A stretch of 64,000 nt of DNA from Malania oleifera (GCF_029873635.1 NC_080422.1:12369764-12433763); one strand, 5' to 3'; counted from the first letter of the stretch, positions 1 through 11,699 are shown. Made by a program: numbers and translations. Notes: a model not told the origin generated them from the sequence alone.

Positions 1-1764
1 GGGGAGTGGTGGCAAGCACTCTCACATGACCTCCATCCCTATCCCATACCTAACCTATGCCTAACCCATCCCATGCCCATTTTTAATTTAAAAAAATTAT
101 AATTTCACCCCTCTCCTTACACTTTTACAAATTCTATTTTTTTTCCTCAAAATTTTCCTATAAATAGGAAGCTCTCAACCTTCATTTTTCATAAAAATTT
201 TCAAAGGAAGAGAAGGATTAATGAGTGAAAGAATTAGTGGTGGAGAGAAAATTTTTGAGTAAATTCTCACTCACTCACTTTTTCCGATCTCATTTCTTAG
301 AGATAGTCATTGTGTTCATAGCACAAGGTAAAAGAAGAGGTAAGTAAATTTGATTATGTTAAACTTTTATTAAAATTCATACCCGAATTTATTTGTAAGT
401 AAATTTGATTATGTTAGATTTTTAACTAAAATTCATACCCGAGTTTATTTGTAAGTAAATTTCGATTATGTTAGTTTGTTTCATAAAATTCTCTTGAGTT
501 TATTTATACGCATATTTAATTATACTAGTTTTATCTTTAATATACTAACGTTTATTTTTTAGTCAAGAAATGTTCTAAACCCCTCGGGTATTTTATAGTA
601 TTAATTTTTATTCAAGAAAATATTTTTAACACGAAAACTGTGTGGCATGCGCTTATTTTTACGTTACATATTTTACAAAAATATGAGTAAAAATGATATG
701 AGTTGATTTTTACGTTACCTATTTCATGAAAATATAAGTAAAAATGAGATTTTCATGATATTATTGTAATTTTATAAATTCTATAAAAAGATATTTTCAA
801 AACTCCTTATGGCACAGATGATACAGAAAATTACGAATGCTCGGTACCGTAGTTTAAAGTTTAAATGGATTAGAATGCACTCGCCCTATTTGCAGAGTGG
901 TTTTATATGGTAGTGGATTTCTCCTGAGTACACACCTAGGTCGGACCAGAGTTTAATAAGGAAAATCTCACTTAATGATGATGTATGTTGATATAATTTG
1001 GTCGACCAGCCAACTAAATCTAGTCTTCGGACTGCATAATCCAGTCATGGGGGTAAACATGACTTACGATTAACAGACCTAAGGGTGGTTTTAACAGTAT
1101 ATGTATACATATTTAATTACATGTACATATTTATTGATGATTTCAAGGTAAAGTATAAGTTTATATGAACATGGTCATTATTGTGCCTAAATGATGATCT
1201 AAAGGAAACGTATAAGGAAAAGTATATTTATGTATATAATTAAAAATTATAATTACAGTTTTTAAAGTTAAAAGTTTAATTTAATAGTTATAATATATGA
1301 TTATAAAATTTTACTGTTGTAGTTGATGGCAAAAGTTTTTATGCAGAATTTTTTGAATTTACATTTATTTTAAAAGTATTTTTGAAGTTATAGTATTAAA
1401 TATTATTTTACGAAATTATGAAAGCTCATTTTGGCCACATACTAATAATAATTTTATTTACTTACTGAGTGTCATCTCACCCCAATCATTATTTTACATT
1501 TCATATCATTTTGAGGAGCGTACCAAAAATCTGGAGTAACAAGTGCATAGGCGAGAGTAGAAAGAGTAGAGTATAATAAAAATTTAGCATAATATAATTT
1601 AGAATATATTTTTGTATTTTAGAATTTTAGAATTTTACATTTTAATAATTGAAACATATTTGTAATAAAACTAATTAGTGCTCTCGTAATAAAAATAATT
1701 TAGATTTATTTGCGTCCACTGAAAAATTTATATGTAGGAACCCACTCAGGTTCAGGTCTTTACA
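1..1764 (+). mobile_element. Ty3/gypsy-type LTR, left end outside window
   Basis: Long non-coding AT-rich segment with LTR architecture on the plus strand. A TATA box (TATAAATA, 159-166) is followed by a purine-rich leader and a tail ending TTTACA at 1764. The stretch around 1465-1510 (cttactgagtgtcatctcacccc) resembles the LTR tails at 2505-2560 and 19910-19960 and, in reverse complement, 6785-6815, which ties it to the same gypsy LTR group. No coding sequence is present. The 5' boundary and any left duplication lie outside the window, so solo versus paired LTR cannot be decided. Confidence 0.55.
339..505 (+). repeat. about 56-bp tandem repeat, 3 copies
   Basis: Three consecutive copies of a unit beginning gtaagtaaatttgattatg and ending cccgartttatttg start near 341, 397 and 452. 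The third copy is degenerate. The array lies inside the LTR, just downstream of the leader. Confidence 0.7.
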
Positions 1765-2040
1765 CTCCACCTGTTAAGTGAGCCTATAGTGTTAATCTTT
1801 GTATTTGTTAGCCAAGGTAGGAATGTAGGCACTTTGGCCGAACCTCGATAACATATCGCGTGTATCATTTACTTTTTTCGTACTTTACTTTACTGCATGT
1901 GTATGTTTATTTATTGATTGCATAGTCTAACCCTAGGTTGTTCAATATTGTTGTTAAACCGATTGACCTAGATGATAATTTTTAAATACCCAATTCACCC
2001 CTCCTCTTGGGATTGCACCAAAGCTAACACACATATCTCA
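1765..2040 (+). mobile_element. Copia LTR 3'-end remnant
   Basis: The block around 1813-1855 (aggaatgtaggcactttggc, then cgaacctcgataac) matches in layout the block at 22030-22065 just upstream of a tRNA-iMet primer site. It is the kind of sequence seen at the 3' end of plant copia LTRs, and ends with a 'caattcacccctcctcttgg' tail. It directly abuts the gypsy LTR end at 1764, so the gypsy element probably inserted into it. No coding sequence. Confidence 0.4.
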
Positions 2041-2590
2041 GATAGTGTGTGGATTCCGTCTACTGTGCTAAGAGAGATTGCAGTCTCCCTAGAAAGCTAG
2101 GTTAAGCTGGACGGTTTGATGAGGTAGAGTAGTAGCGTGCCTAGAGAGACTGCAGTGGGTCAGATTGTTGATTGATAGAGATTTGGATTGACTTGCCTGG
2201 TAGGCCAATCAGAGTTAAGTCCCACCTACGGGTAGCACAACCTTGTCATGAGAGGTTAAATCATGACATTCAGTTCCCAGGATATTATCACAGTTGTTCC
2301 TATATATATATTTACATTGCAGCAACAGTTTTATTATATTATTAGAATTATGTAAAACTAGAAAACTCAAATATACAATTGTATTTTAAACTATAATAAA
2401 TGTAATCTGTATAGTTTACTAGACTATAAGTTTTACCGTTTTCGTATAATCATAGTATATTAAATGTGTAACTCAGTTGCCACACACTAGTGATAGCATA
2501 TCTTCTTTTACTAAGCGTCGTCTCATTCCAATGACTTAAACATTTTTTTAGGTGATCCAGCTAAACGAGTAGAACATTGTAGATTTTTTT
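2041..2590 (+). mobile_element. Chromovirus-type LTR fragment
   Basis: Parallels the interior and tail of the LTR at 18258-20200: the shared string tcatgagrggttaaatcatg (here near 2250) is followed by a 'cacacactag' block, 'cttactaagcgtcgtctcat' and 'aggtgatcca'. Only the 3' half is present and no clean terminus was found. Confidence 0.45.
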
Positions 2591-2949
2591 AAAAAATTTT
2601 ATGGGATTTTAAAATATTTTTTATCATTTTGTCCGTCTTGAAATAGCCCAAAAATATTTTTTCTATTTTTTTTACATTCAAGATACTTTTCCTAATTTTT
2701 CCTAATTCTTATAAATTTTTTCCCTACTTTTTAGAATTTTTTTCTTATTTTTTCCAATTGTAAAACTAATTAAAAATTAAATTATTAAAATAAATAAAAA
2801 AATAAATAAATAATTGTTCAAAAATAGACTAGTTTGACTAGTCTAAACCGAATCAACCGGTTCAAGAAGTGGGGACCATGTGTCAACCTAGAGTGGTGAC
2901 ACGTGACACTTTTATTTCATTTTATTTTATTCAATTCATTGTAATAAGG

Positions 2950-3170
2950 TGACGTCAGCATACCATGGGGCATCACCCAATTCTTTTACTTTTTTTTTTT
3001 GTTTTTTGAATTTTACTGCAATAAGGTGACGTCATGCTAGCAGCTTGCAAGTGACCTGGGAGAATTAATAAGGATTGCCGACGTCACGTCACCCCTGAAA
3101 AACTTGGACCAGATTTCACCACGTGTCACGCTGCGGTGATAACATGTGGCCCACTAACCCCTTATATAAA
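2950..3170 (+). promoter_or_regulatory. ACGT-core motif cluster with TATA box
   Basis: Palindromic TGACGTCA occurs at 2950-2957 and 3027-3034. A double ACGT element (GACGTCACGTCAC) is at 3080-3092 and CACGTGTC at 3120-3127. TATATAAA follows at 3163-3170 and then a CT-rich leader. ACGT cores are classic bZIP binding sites in plants and CACGTGTC fits an ABA-responsive element. Spacing and order look like a promoter, most likely of an LTR. Activity is inferred. Confidence 0.5.
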
Positions 3171-3176
3171 ACCCTC

Positions 3177-3355
3177 TTTTTCTCCCTTTTCTCTGATTTC
3201 TTTCGAACATTTTCTCTCTCCTATCTCTCTTCTCTCGCTTTCTCTCCTCTCCTCCTCTCTGTGTGCTATCCCTCTCTCTCTCTCTCTTCTTTTATTTTCT
3301 TCTTCTTTCTCTCTTTCTCTCCTCTCCTGTTCTATGCTTTTCTACGTGTTCACTC

Positions 3356-3412
<57 letters not shown>

Positions 3413-3480
3413 CTCTCTTCTCTATTCTTCTTTTTTGTTCTTCTTCTCTCTCTTTCATCTTTGTTTATTTCTTCTCTCTG
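3177..3480 (+). repeat. CT-rich leader with (CT)n microsatellite
   Basis: About 300 bp of pyrimidine-rich sequence with a pure CT run at roughly 3357-3408, directly downstream of the TATA box. It keeps several frames open by chance. A C run follows at 3559-3574. Confidence 0.85.
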
Positions 3481-6400
3481 ATTTTGTTTTGTTTCTTGTG
3501 TTTCTACAAGGTCCAAAACATATTGGGGGAGGATGCTGGGGCTTCATAAAGATGAGTTCCCCCCCCCCCCCCCGGTTTACAATTTTTTATTTTTGTTATT
3601 GTTTTTGAAAAATTGATCATATTCTGCTAGAGTGGTGTTTGGTTTCCATTGTAGCTTAATTTGAGGTGAGTTAACTCACTGAACTTAGTGAGTTCGAGTT
3701 GACTCGGGATAAGTCAACTCACTGAGTGATGGTTTGGGTTGACTCAGGGTGAGTCAACCCACCAATTGGGCTGGTTTCTATTTTAGGTTAAAAATTTGGG
3801 TCGTGGGTTGTTTTAAAATGGCTTTCTTTTTTTTTAAAAAAAAAAAATTGAGTTTGGCCCTGTATTTTGAAGAAGAATGTGGGTTTAAAAAAAATGGCAT
3901 AGGAGGGTTTTTTTTTTTTTTTAAAAAAAAAAGAGTTGGGTTTTAAAAATGAGCCTAAGGTCCAACATTCAAAAATATGGATTTAAAAAAATTTTGGGCC
4001 TAGGGCCCCTATTTTAAAAATTGGCTTTGGGGATTTAAAAATTAGGAGCAAAGGGTGCTTTTGGGTAAAAAAAAAATGAGCCTATGCCCACTATTTGAAA
4101 AATGGGATGGACCCAAGGGTCAGATCTGATTGATTTTAGGATGCTTTTGTCCTTATTTTTGTGAATGAATTATTGAATAAATAACACATAATAATTGAGA
4201 ATAATTAAAAGAAAACCTACCTGTTGTCTTCCTCTCCTTCGATCTTTAAACAGAATGCTTGATGCCCCTTTGATTGTGTGATGCTCTGCTCTGTGAATTG
4301 TTCTACTCTGAGGAATTGTTTTGTTTTATGACTTGCTCTTCCTGTTGTAAATCGCTCTCTATATCTATGAATTGTCCAATACTGCTATGATTGTTACTCC
4401 TTTTTCTAGCTATCTGTCCCTCTATTATCTGTCTATGCCCTGTTAGCCTCAATTTATAGGCTCGAGGATACACCTAATTCCAACCTTCTCTTAATTACTG
4501 CTCAATTTCATTTATGCAAGCGTGCAAGTGCCAAACTATTCCAAGACTCCTATATGCTCTTCCTTTTTTTTTTTTTTGTATTTATTTCTACTTTGTTGTA
4601 TTGCATTTCATTTGAATTTTTTTCTCTGATGTATTCCCCCCTCTTTTTATTTTTTTTATTTTTTTTATTTGTTGTGTATGTACAAACAGTGTAATAATAA
4701 AGAAGTATCATTTTTTGTTATATTTGACCCCTAGACAAAATGAGGTGTCTACAAGTACAATTATGTGAGGGGAAGGTATTAGCATCCCTATACACCCATT
4801 CTATGAACGGTACCTAATTAACTATAAATTAACTCAAATTGAATCAAATGGTTCTTAATTAACTCCTAAACAATCCAATGAATATTGAAATTTTAAAAGA
4901 TAATGCAAAACCAAGTGCAATTTAGAAATATCTAATAAAATTGAAGGAGTCTTATAAGATGAACTCTCCTCAAAATTATTATAAGTGAAGTCCGAAACAC
5001 CTCTTTACCCTTATTTTATCATCAGAATGCACACATGCACACACTCGCAAAACATAATACATACAAATATTAAGCATATGATATGATCAAGCAAGTACAT
5101 CAAATTTAAGAAAAAATGATCTCCAAAACATTCTCCAAACTCTAAAGAGTTTTCTAGAATATTCTAGAATTTCCCAAGATTTTTCTGCAACTTTCTAGGA
5201 TTTTAGGGAATTTTATCCAATTTTATTTGTTTTTGATATTTTTGATTTTTGATTTTCATTTTTTTTGGTCCCTTGAGTCAAAAGTGACTCAAAGGATTTT
5301 TCCCCCCTTTTTTCTAATATTTCCATTTTTTTCCAATTTTTAAAATATTTTTTCCTAATTTTTTGAATTAAAAATATGTTAAAAATTCATAGCAGTTTAG
5401 GAAGTCAAATCGGTTCAATCAGCTTGAACTGGGTCAACGATCAAACTTGAGTTGACCCAGGTCAGACTTGGGCTGATCCAAGTCAAACTGAGTTGGCCCG
5501 ATTTAGGGAATAGAAGTAGAAGTGAGAAAACACCTGTGGTCACCTTGTGTCAATCATCAGTGGCGACACATGCCAACCAATGAGTGGCTTAAAAAAATAA
5601 TTTTGAATTCCATGGAGGTGACACAAGCAAGGTGATGTCAGCATAATGTCTCTAGCCATGTGGCAGATGACGATTAGTGTAGGGGGTTTAGCTGGAGGAT
5701 GGGCTAATGTTTAGGTTGTGGGTGTTTGGACTCATGGAAAAGGGGCTTGGTTTAATAAAATTGGGTTGTGGGTTTTTGGGCTTCGATTTTTTGAATATGA
5801 TCACAAAAAAGTTTGGGCTAGTTCAGGTTCGATGTGCGCTCAAGTTAGGTCTAAGTGGATTGGATTAGGCTAGTTAAGACTGGCCCAATTGGGCTTAATC
5901 TAGGATTGGTCTAAGAGTTGGGCTTAGCCTTTTTGGTCTAGGTTTTAAAACGTGGGTTGGGTCAACTGAGTTTAGGGCTGAGACTTGGAGAGATGGGCTA
6001 GGTCTGGTTGGGCTAAGCTAAATTGAGGGTTTTTAAGTCCTAGATAAGTTAATCGACTCAGGTCAAAGTTGACCTAGGCTTGCGTAGTTAGGTCGAACCC
6101 AGGTCCTTGAATTGAGTCTAGATTTTCGGATCCAATTTAAAAACCTAAGTCTGTCTTGGGGAATTTTTTATTTCTATTGGATTTTTGGTTCATATTTTGA
6201 GTGGAATGCATATAGTAGGAAAGCATTATGAGAAGATTGCATGAAGGCAACCATCACCGGTTTACACGAGGGTTTGAGGGCTAACCATAGATGGTTTAGG
6301 TGTAACCATTGACGATTTCAGACAAAATGTAGGGAGTTCTTCTTGGCTTCAAATCGTTAACGGTTTCATTCGGCATAAGTCACAGATTTTGAATTGGAGA

Positions 6401-7424
6401 TCAGTAGATTGGGATATTTTGGAGGATTTTTGTAATGACCCAAATATTTATAACCTAATACAACCATAAATACTCTCTAATACCACACACATATATAAAT
6501 GCAACCCGCCCTAACTAGGGAATCCCAGGTGCACCTGCCATTACTGAAAATAAAACCCATACAACAGAAGATTTCTAAAACGTCCAAACACTTTACCACA
6601 GCTCTATCTGTTCCCAACTACATACATACATAACACTATCTGTCCACATATTGCAATCCCAAAATAACAAAATAAGGTATTTAGTATCTCACCAATTCTG
6701 ATAACTACTCTCAAAAGTCTAATCCCAACCCCAAGGTAAGCTAGGTACAGTTGCCTCAAGGACTTGAAAGAAATAATTTGTATAATGGGGTGAGACACTT
6801 CTCAGTAAGATGAATTATATTATTATCAGTGTGTGGCTAGCATGAGTTCCTATGTGAAAATAAATCCTTCATTATTTAACTGTATATGAAATTGCATTTT
6901 AAAATTGTACTACACTGTATGTTTGAAAATACATAATTTCAAGATAATAAGTTGTCAGCTCAATATAGCCCATTTTATAGTAAATTTTCCCATATATGCA
7001 TAAAAGAAACAACTTGAAGTGATAAATTAGCGTCGCCATGCTATCACATACTCATATGACATGCTTCCCCCCATGACGAGTTGTGCGGCCCAAAGGCTGG
7101 ACTCAACTCACAGCCGGCGAATCCGTAACTAAGTCAAAACTAAGGTTATAAGTACGATTGTGCCTACCTATGGTCACCCGGAACTGCCTCAAATGCCCCC
7201 CTGGTAGAAACCTCAGAGTAGTACTACGGCCTAAGTCTCCAATTGACTATCCCATATCACACTTCCATGCCCGTGTCATTGCACTCACTGCCACATATAG
7301 CTACAGTACCGTGCTTATAATAACACATTTCAAATTTATAGGGTTCTAGAATCATATATGGCAATTTACACAATAAAAACTATATTATAACTCATTTCGT
7401 ATAAAACCTGACATTCATTAAAAC

Positions 7425-7585
7425 CTACCCCTCGACCATTATATCAAAACTTGGCGCTCCGACCATTATATTAAAACTCGGCCCCCGACCATTTTATCAA
7501 AACTCGACACCCAGCCATTATATCAAAACTTGGCCCCCAACTGTTATATCAAAACTCGGCCCCCGACCATTATATCATATTGTAT
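7425..7585. repeat. 26-27-bp minisatellite, about 6 copies
   Basis: Successive units of the form 'ccattatatcaaaactcggc' plus 'ccccga' occur inside the solo LTR, varying by a few substitutions and 1-bp length changes. Confidence 0.8.
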
Positions 7586-8286
7586 AATGTCAGTAAAATC
7601 ATCCTGCTCAGATTCGCCGTTTAAAATTGTTCTTATGCCACACAATTTTTATCTAATAAACCATAAATAAAATAAACTAACAGGAAAAAACATAAGTTGC
7701 TAAAAACAGGGTATGGGCATCTCCAGGGTTTTATTTAATTCAAAACTACATATTTTATAGAAAATAGGAGACGTTCAACCCATTCACGTTAATTTTCCCA
7801 AAACATATAACAATCAAAACAACCCTTTTCTTATACCCAATTCATTTAGAAATCACATATACCATTTCTATAAACATACATTGCAACTTAATCGGTCCAT
7901 AATTTAAAACAACTGACATAATATAATCCCTTTACTTGTTTTCCTAAACTATGCCCGCAAGGATCCCAAAATTGTGCCTGTAGCGCTCACACGGAGTCTG
8001 AATTCAAAAATCCTAGTTTTAGCAACTCAACCCTAGGTAAAGTACTATTTTAACATTTCTTAGGACCACAACTCCAAATAAAGGATCAAACTTCCAAAAA
8101 CATCAAATTTGCCTAATTCCCCAAATCTTACCTTAGCCTCGGAGTGATGCCTGGAAAGCCCAATTCAAAAATCCACTCCGCTAGACTTTTAGAGAACTGC
8201 TTCGAGATCGTTATGGTAACTTCTGATCGTCGATTCGGGTGACGAATTATGAGAAATTGAAAAGAAAGGGGATGGGAGTTCGTGGG

Positions 8287-8287
8287 T

Positions 8288-8329
<42 letters not shown>

Positions 8330-8600
8330 GAGAGAGAAAGAGAAAGAAAGGATATTTTATTTTCTAAAAATATCTTCTTCTAGCTTATTTTATAAGCCAT
8401 TGACCTAGCCACACTCGTCAACGAAATGGAGAATTCGTTGACGAAATGCAGAAGCACATTCGTCGACGAACCTTAGGCCTAATATTTTACCGTCTCTCGA
8501 GATTTCTTTGTCGATGATGCCTGAATTTCGTCGACGAATCCCATAAGATCACTCGTCGACGAAAACAGGCAATTTGTCGATGAGTCCTGCGGCTGCCCTT
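8287..8600 (-). promoter_or_regulatory. Solo LTR leader (GA run), TATA and TCGACGA palindromes
   Basis: In minus orientation, several near-palindromes around TCGTCGACGA (8461-8471, 8527-8538, 8552-8562 and weaker copies) precede TTATAAAA at about 8383-8390 and then a CT microsatellite (GA run 8289-8334 on plus). The same order (palindromes, TATA, CT run) occurs in the plus-strand LTR at 18340-18680. This suggests a shared U3 enhancer plus core promoter; function is inferred. Confidence 0.5.
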
Positions 8601-9030
8601 GTAAATTTTCCTTCCTTCTTTTCTTAATTATTTCCTTTTATTTTTCGGGTTCAGGTTTCTACAATTTTCCTTCGGGAGATTGCTACAAAAGTATTTTAGA
8701 TATAGTAGAAGTCTTATGTATATATAGGATTAGTATTTAATTATATTAGGTAACCCTAGTTGGGTATGCTTGATGTGAGCTTCATTGTGATAGTGACAAA
8801 TAGTCGCTGCTCCCGTGGATGTAGGAAAATTGCCAAACCACACAAATTTTTGTGTCTTTGATTATTGCTTTTGTATATTTTCATTGTTAAGTGATTGTTA
8901 GTTCCATATAGTTCATCATTGAGTACTTACATTACTTGTTCTATGATTGTTTTGTGAGTTTATGTGAGGCCTTCTACTACGCACACTCGGTCACAACAAT
9001 TGGTATTTGAGCGCCGATAATGCACCCACA

Positions 9031-9044
9031 ATTGGTATCAGAGC
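9031..9044 (+). other. Primer-binding site (tRNA-iMet type)
   Basis: ATTGGTATCAGAGC directly follows the 5' LTR end at 9030. TGGTATCAGAGC is the usual initiator-methionine tRNA primer site of plant copia elements. Confidence 0.85.
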
Positions 9045-9799
9045 TATTGATGTTGCTGAATTCCCTACCTACGTCGCCTACATATGAGAATTTGGTTACA
9101 ACGCTGACATGGGGGAAAGAAACCCTGGAGTTAAAGGACATCACGAGTGCATTGCTGAAGTTCCATCAGAGGAAGAAGGCCAATGATGAAGATTCTCATG
9201 GTGAAGGGCTCGTGGCAAAGAGTAATCAGGATCATTGGAGAGACAAGTCCTAGAGTAGATCAAGTGGTAATAAAACTCAATCGCAATCTGGGATAAAGAA
9301 GGATGTTCATTGTTTTAAGTGTGGGAAAATAGGGCACATAAAATCGAAGTGTTTGAAGTGGGAGAAGGGGAAAGCAAAAACTCAAGAGGGTTCATCAACA
9401 TCTGCTAATGTAGTGGAAGAAGGAGACTTAGGGAGCAGTGATTGTGAGATGCTTTCTATTTCATTGGGTTCAGAACACCTCACAGATTCTTGGATCCTAA
9501 ACTCGGGATGTTCTTTTCACATGATGCCCAACAAATTCTGATTCTCCTCCTACAGATTGGTGAGTTCTGGTTCTGTTATGATGAGAAACAATGTTGTATA
9601 CAAAGTTATCAGAATGGGAAATATCATAATCAAGATGTATGATGGTGTGGTAAGGATGTTATGTGGTGCAAGGCATATACCTGATCTATGGAAGAATGTG
9701 ATATCATTGGGCACTTTGGATTGTAACAAGTATAGTTACAAGTCTAAAAGGGGGACAATGATTGTGTGTAAAGGCTTCTTGATGGTGATGAAAGGATAA
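9045..9799 (+). pseudogene. Copia gag (3' part) and protease remnant
   Basis: Coding starts in mid-gag straight after the primer site ('LLNSLPTSPTYENLVTTL', the helical part of copia gag), so the first half of gag is deleted. After a stop at 9251-9253 the frame continues through a CCHC zinc knuckle (9311-9352, C-x2-C-x4-H-x4-C, intact) to a protease start. There the active-site motif expected as D-S-G-x-S reads N-S-G-C-S, so the catalytic Asp is lost. A stop at 9539-9541 is followed by a related protease continuation ('ARHIPDLWKNVISLGTL', a copia protease signature). No functional product is expected. Confidence 0.8.
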
Positions 9800-9939
9800 A
9801 GGATAGCAAGGAATCTCTATGCACTACTAGGTAACACAGTTGTAGGTGGAGCTGTAACTGAAAGTTCTAAGTCAGATAATACCGTTTTGTGTAACACAGT
9901 CACACACAAAACAGAGAGTATTCTTAGATACATTGTTTT

Positions 9940-10590
9940 GGATGTTTAAGGACTGGTGAGGGTAGCATCACGGGTTAGACATGGGCACTTCGTGAGGTTA
10001 TCAGGAAAGGTCTAGGGGTATCTCATGCGGCACATGTTGGATATGTTTGTTAGGTTTAATGTGTGGATCAGGTGGAGTATCAGACTAGGAGAGAGTTCCT
10101 CAGGTCAGACATTGGAGCTGAGTACGCTGGTGTTCAAGGATTTTTGTGAGCAAGACATGGTGAATGTGGGGCTTGCAAGGAACTTCTTGGTAAAGTCAAC
10201 AAGTATGGTGGGTTTCTCAATTAATTGATCGCCAAGGGTATCACTATATGGGAGAGTTATAAAATAAGATTGGACAGGTTATGCCGTAGACTTCTCTGGT
10301 TTAAGAAAGTTTGGAGGTCCAACCATTCATGTTTCTAGTCAGGTGGGATCTAAGCTTGGTGTAATGTCTAGACGATACATCTTTCTAAAGTATAAGAAAG
10401 ATGGGTTCAAGCTGAGTGATCCAATGGCAAATAGGATGGTGATCGGCGGAGATATGGTTTTAGGTGTTAAAGCCATGGTGCTGTGTACTCAAGTAGATGA
10501 AAGAAACAGGTGTCAAAAAGCTATAGCAACACTGAGCATGTTGTGCAGGTGGAGTTGCAGACTCAAGACAGAAGTGTAAGGAGTTCTAAC
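9940..10590 (+). pseudogene. Copia integrase remnant
   Basis: Scattered recognisable pieces in different frames. Around 10085-10165 there is a degraded D-x-G-x-E-F-like stretch of the integrase core. At 10343-10450 'SRRYIFLKYKKDGFKLSDP' matches the conserved region after the copia integrase core (usually S-R-R-C-I-F-L-G-Y). Frameshifts and missing catalytic residues rule out activity. Confidence 0.6.
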
Positions 10591-10739
10591 TCAAGAGACT
10601 TATAGTATCACAGTATAAATGGTAATAGAAAGGAGATTGTGATGTAGGTGGAGTTACAGAGTCAGGGTAGAGATGACATTGATCATAATGCAGGGAGTTC
10701 AAGCTCAGGAAACTAGAAAAATCACAATAGGCTCAGATG

Positions 10740-11536
10740 CACTATCAGGCCACTGCCTAGATATAAATTTGATGATATGATGTCTTATGCATTCATTACT
10801 ATCAGGAAAGATTCTACTATCTTCTAGGAGGTCGTGCACGACCAAGAAAAGGGTAGGTGGATAGGCTCCATGGTGGAGGAGATGGAGTTACTATATAAGA
10901 ATCAAACATGGGTTTTGGTGGAGCTCCCAAAGGGGGGAAAGGGAGATAGGATGCAATTAGGCAATTATTTTGTGGCTTTATGTGAGTGGCATGCCAATTG
11001 CTGGGAAGGTTTCGACTGAGGTAAATCAATTGGAGACTCTATTGAGAAATAAATTTGACATGAAGTTTTTGGGTACTACTAAGAGGATTCTTGGGTTGGA
11101 GATTCGCAAGTATAAAGCTATAGGGAGGTTAGAGTTATCTCAGGATTTCTTTATGGTCATAACTGCAAGGAGATGGTGGTTACCTCAGGGTGGTACATCG
11201 GTGGCAAATTAAAGTAAATAGTCTACTGTTTAGTACTCAAGGACGGACGGTGATGTTGAGGACATGTCAAAGGTTTCCTGTGCCAATGCATTGGGATACT
11301 TCGGTGGACAATAGAGTGATTCATCAGTTGTGAGATTCACGGATGTAGACTACATAGGTGACTTGGATGATAGGAGGCCTACAACGGAGAGTGATGTGAG
11401 AGGTTATATTTATTGGAAGTCCAAGATACAGTCTCAGGATGCACTAGTTGCAACTGGATCAGAGTACTTGGCAGTAGCTGAGGCTGCCAAGGTAGCATGG
11501 TGGTTTAAAGGATTGTTCAAGGAGCTGGGTTTTTAG
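10740..11536 (+). pseudogene. Copia RT and RNase H remnant
   Basis: The RT entry ('MVEEMELLYKNQTWVLVELP', 10870-10930) is followed within about 40 bp by the region around the RT catalytic loop, so most of fingers and palm is deleted. The expected Y-V-D-D reads Y-V-S-G at about 10979-10990, losing both metal-binding aspartates. It continues as 'FDMKFLGTTKRILGLEI' (RT thumb). RNase H follows at 11328-11536 ('YIGDLDDRRPTTESDVRGYIYWKS', 'SEYLAVAEAAKVAWW'), which still shows a copia-type pattern. Frames shift between the pieces. Confidence 0.8.
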
Positions 11537-11699
11537 TTAGGTGGAGTTCCTGTTACCACAGACAAATTCAAGCATTGCTTGGATTTGGTTTATGTCTCCA
11601 GGTGTTAGACGGGAGGCGGTCCCAATCTACTAGCTTGGGTGGAGCAGTGGTATGCTTTCGAATTTCTTCTAAGTGGTGAATATTCATCAAGGTGGACAT

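Larger units (their letters stand above)
2591..6169. mobile_element. Degenerate gypsy LTR/leader mosaic
   Basis: No gene found. The segments 2620-3110 and 5210-5690 resemble each other in order (T-rich stretch, 'tcaaccggttcaa'-like motif, 'gtggtgacac', 'aaggtgacgtcagcat'), suggesting two copies of one LTR-like unit about 2.6 kb apart. At 4744-4754 the reverse complement reads TGTAGACACCTCATTTTG, the start of a Tat-like LTR. Right next to it, 'gaggggaaggtattagcatc' and 'gaacggtacctaattaa' match the U5 tail of the minus-strand LTR at 63310-63365. The stretches 3660-4140 and 5700-6160 are G/T-rich with repeated 'gggttgac' and 'ttgggc' words, like the leader at 61830-62260. Boundaries are uncertain. 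Confidence 0.4.
6431..8663 (-). mobile_element. Gypsy (chromovirus-like) solo LTR, nested
   Basis: Begins TGTAATGACCC at 6431 and ends TTTCTACA at 8663, flanked by ATTTT at 6426-6430 and 8664-8668: a TG...CA LTR with a 5-bp target duplication and no internal region. Read on the minus strand it starts TGTAGAAACCTGAACCCG, close to the plus-strand LTR at 18258. It carries TTCGTCGACGAA-type motifs, a TATA box (TTATAAAA, around 8380-8390) and a CT-rich leader, and ends GGGTCATTACA. The segment 6785-6815 matches the 'cttactgag...tctcacccc' block of related LTRs. Solo LTRs arise by recombination between the two LTRs of a full element. Confidence 0.85.
6175..9030 (+). mobile_element. Copia 5' LTR, split by an inserted solo LTR
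   Basis: The two parts, 6175-6430 and 8669-9030, join into an LTR of about 620 bp that matches 11700-12350 across the insertion point (ggattttcc followed by a 'gattsctac' block). The right end is CACCCACA at 9030, directly before a second, better primer-binding site. A primer-like 'attggtatttgagc' lies inside the LTR at about 8999-9012. Confidence 0.8.

Noticed and set aside
3559..3574. C run as a possible telomere- or quadruplex-type element
   Set aside because: Simple homopolymer without the repeated G-tract spacing needed for a supported claim; length may also be a sequencing artefact.
3123..3608. 161-, 137- and 72-codon open frames rich in Leu/Ser/Phe
   Set aside because: They are translations of a CT-rich leader and (CT)n run; open in several frames and on the opposite strand.
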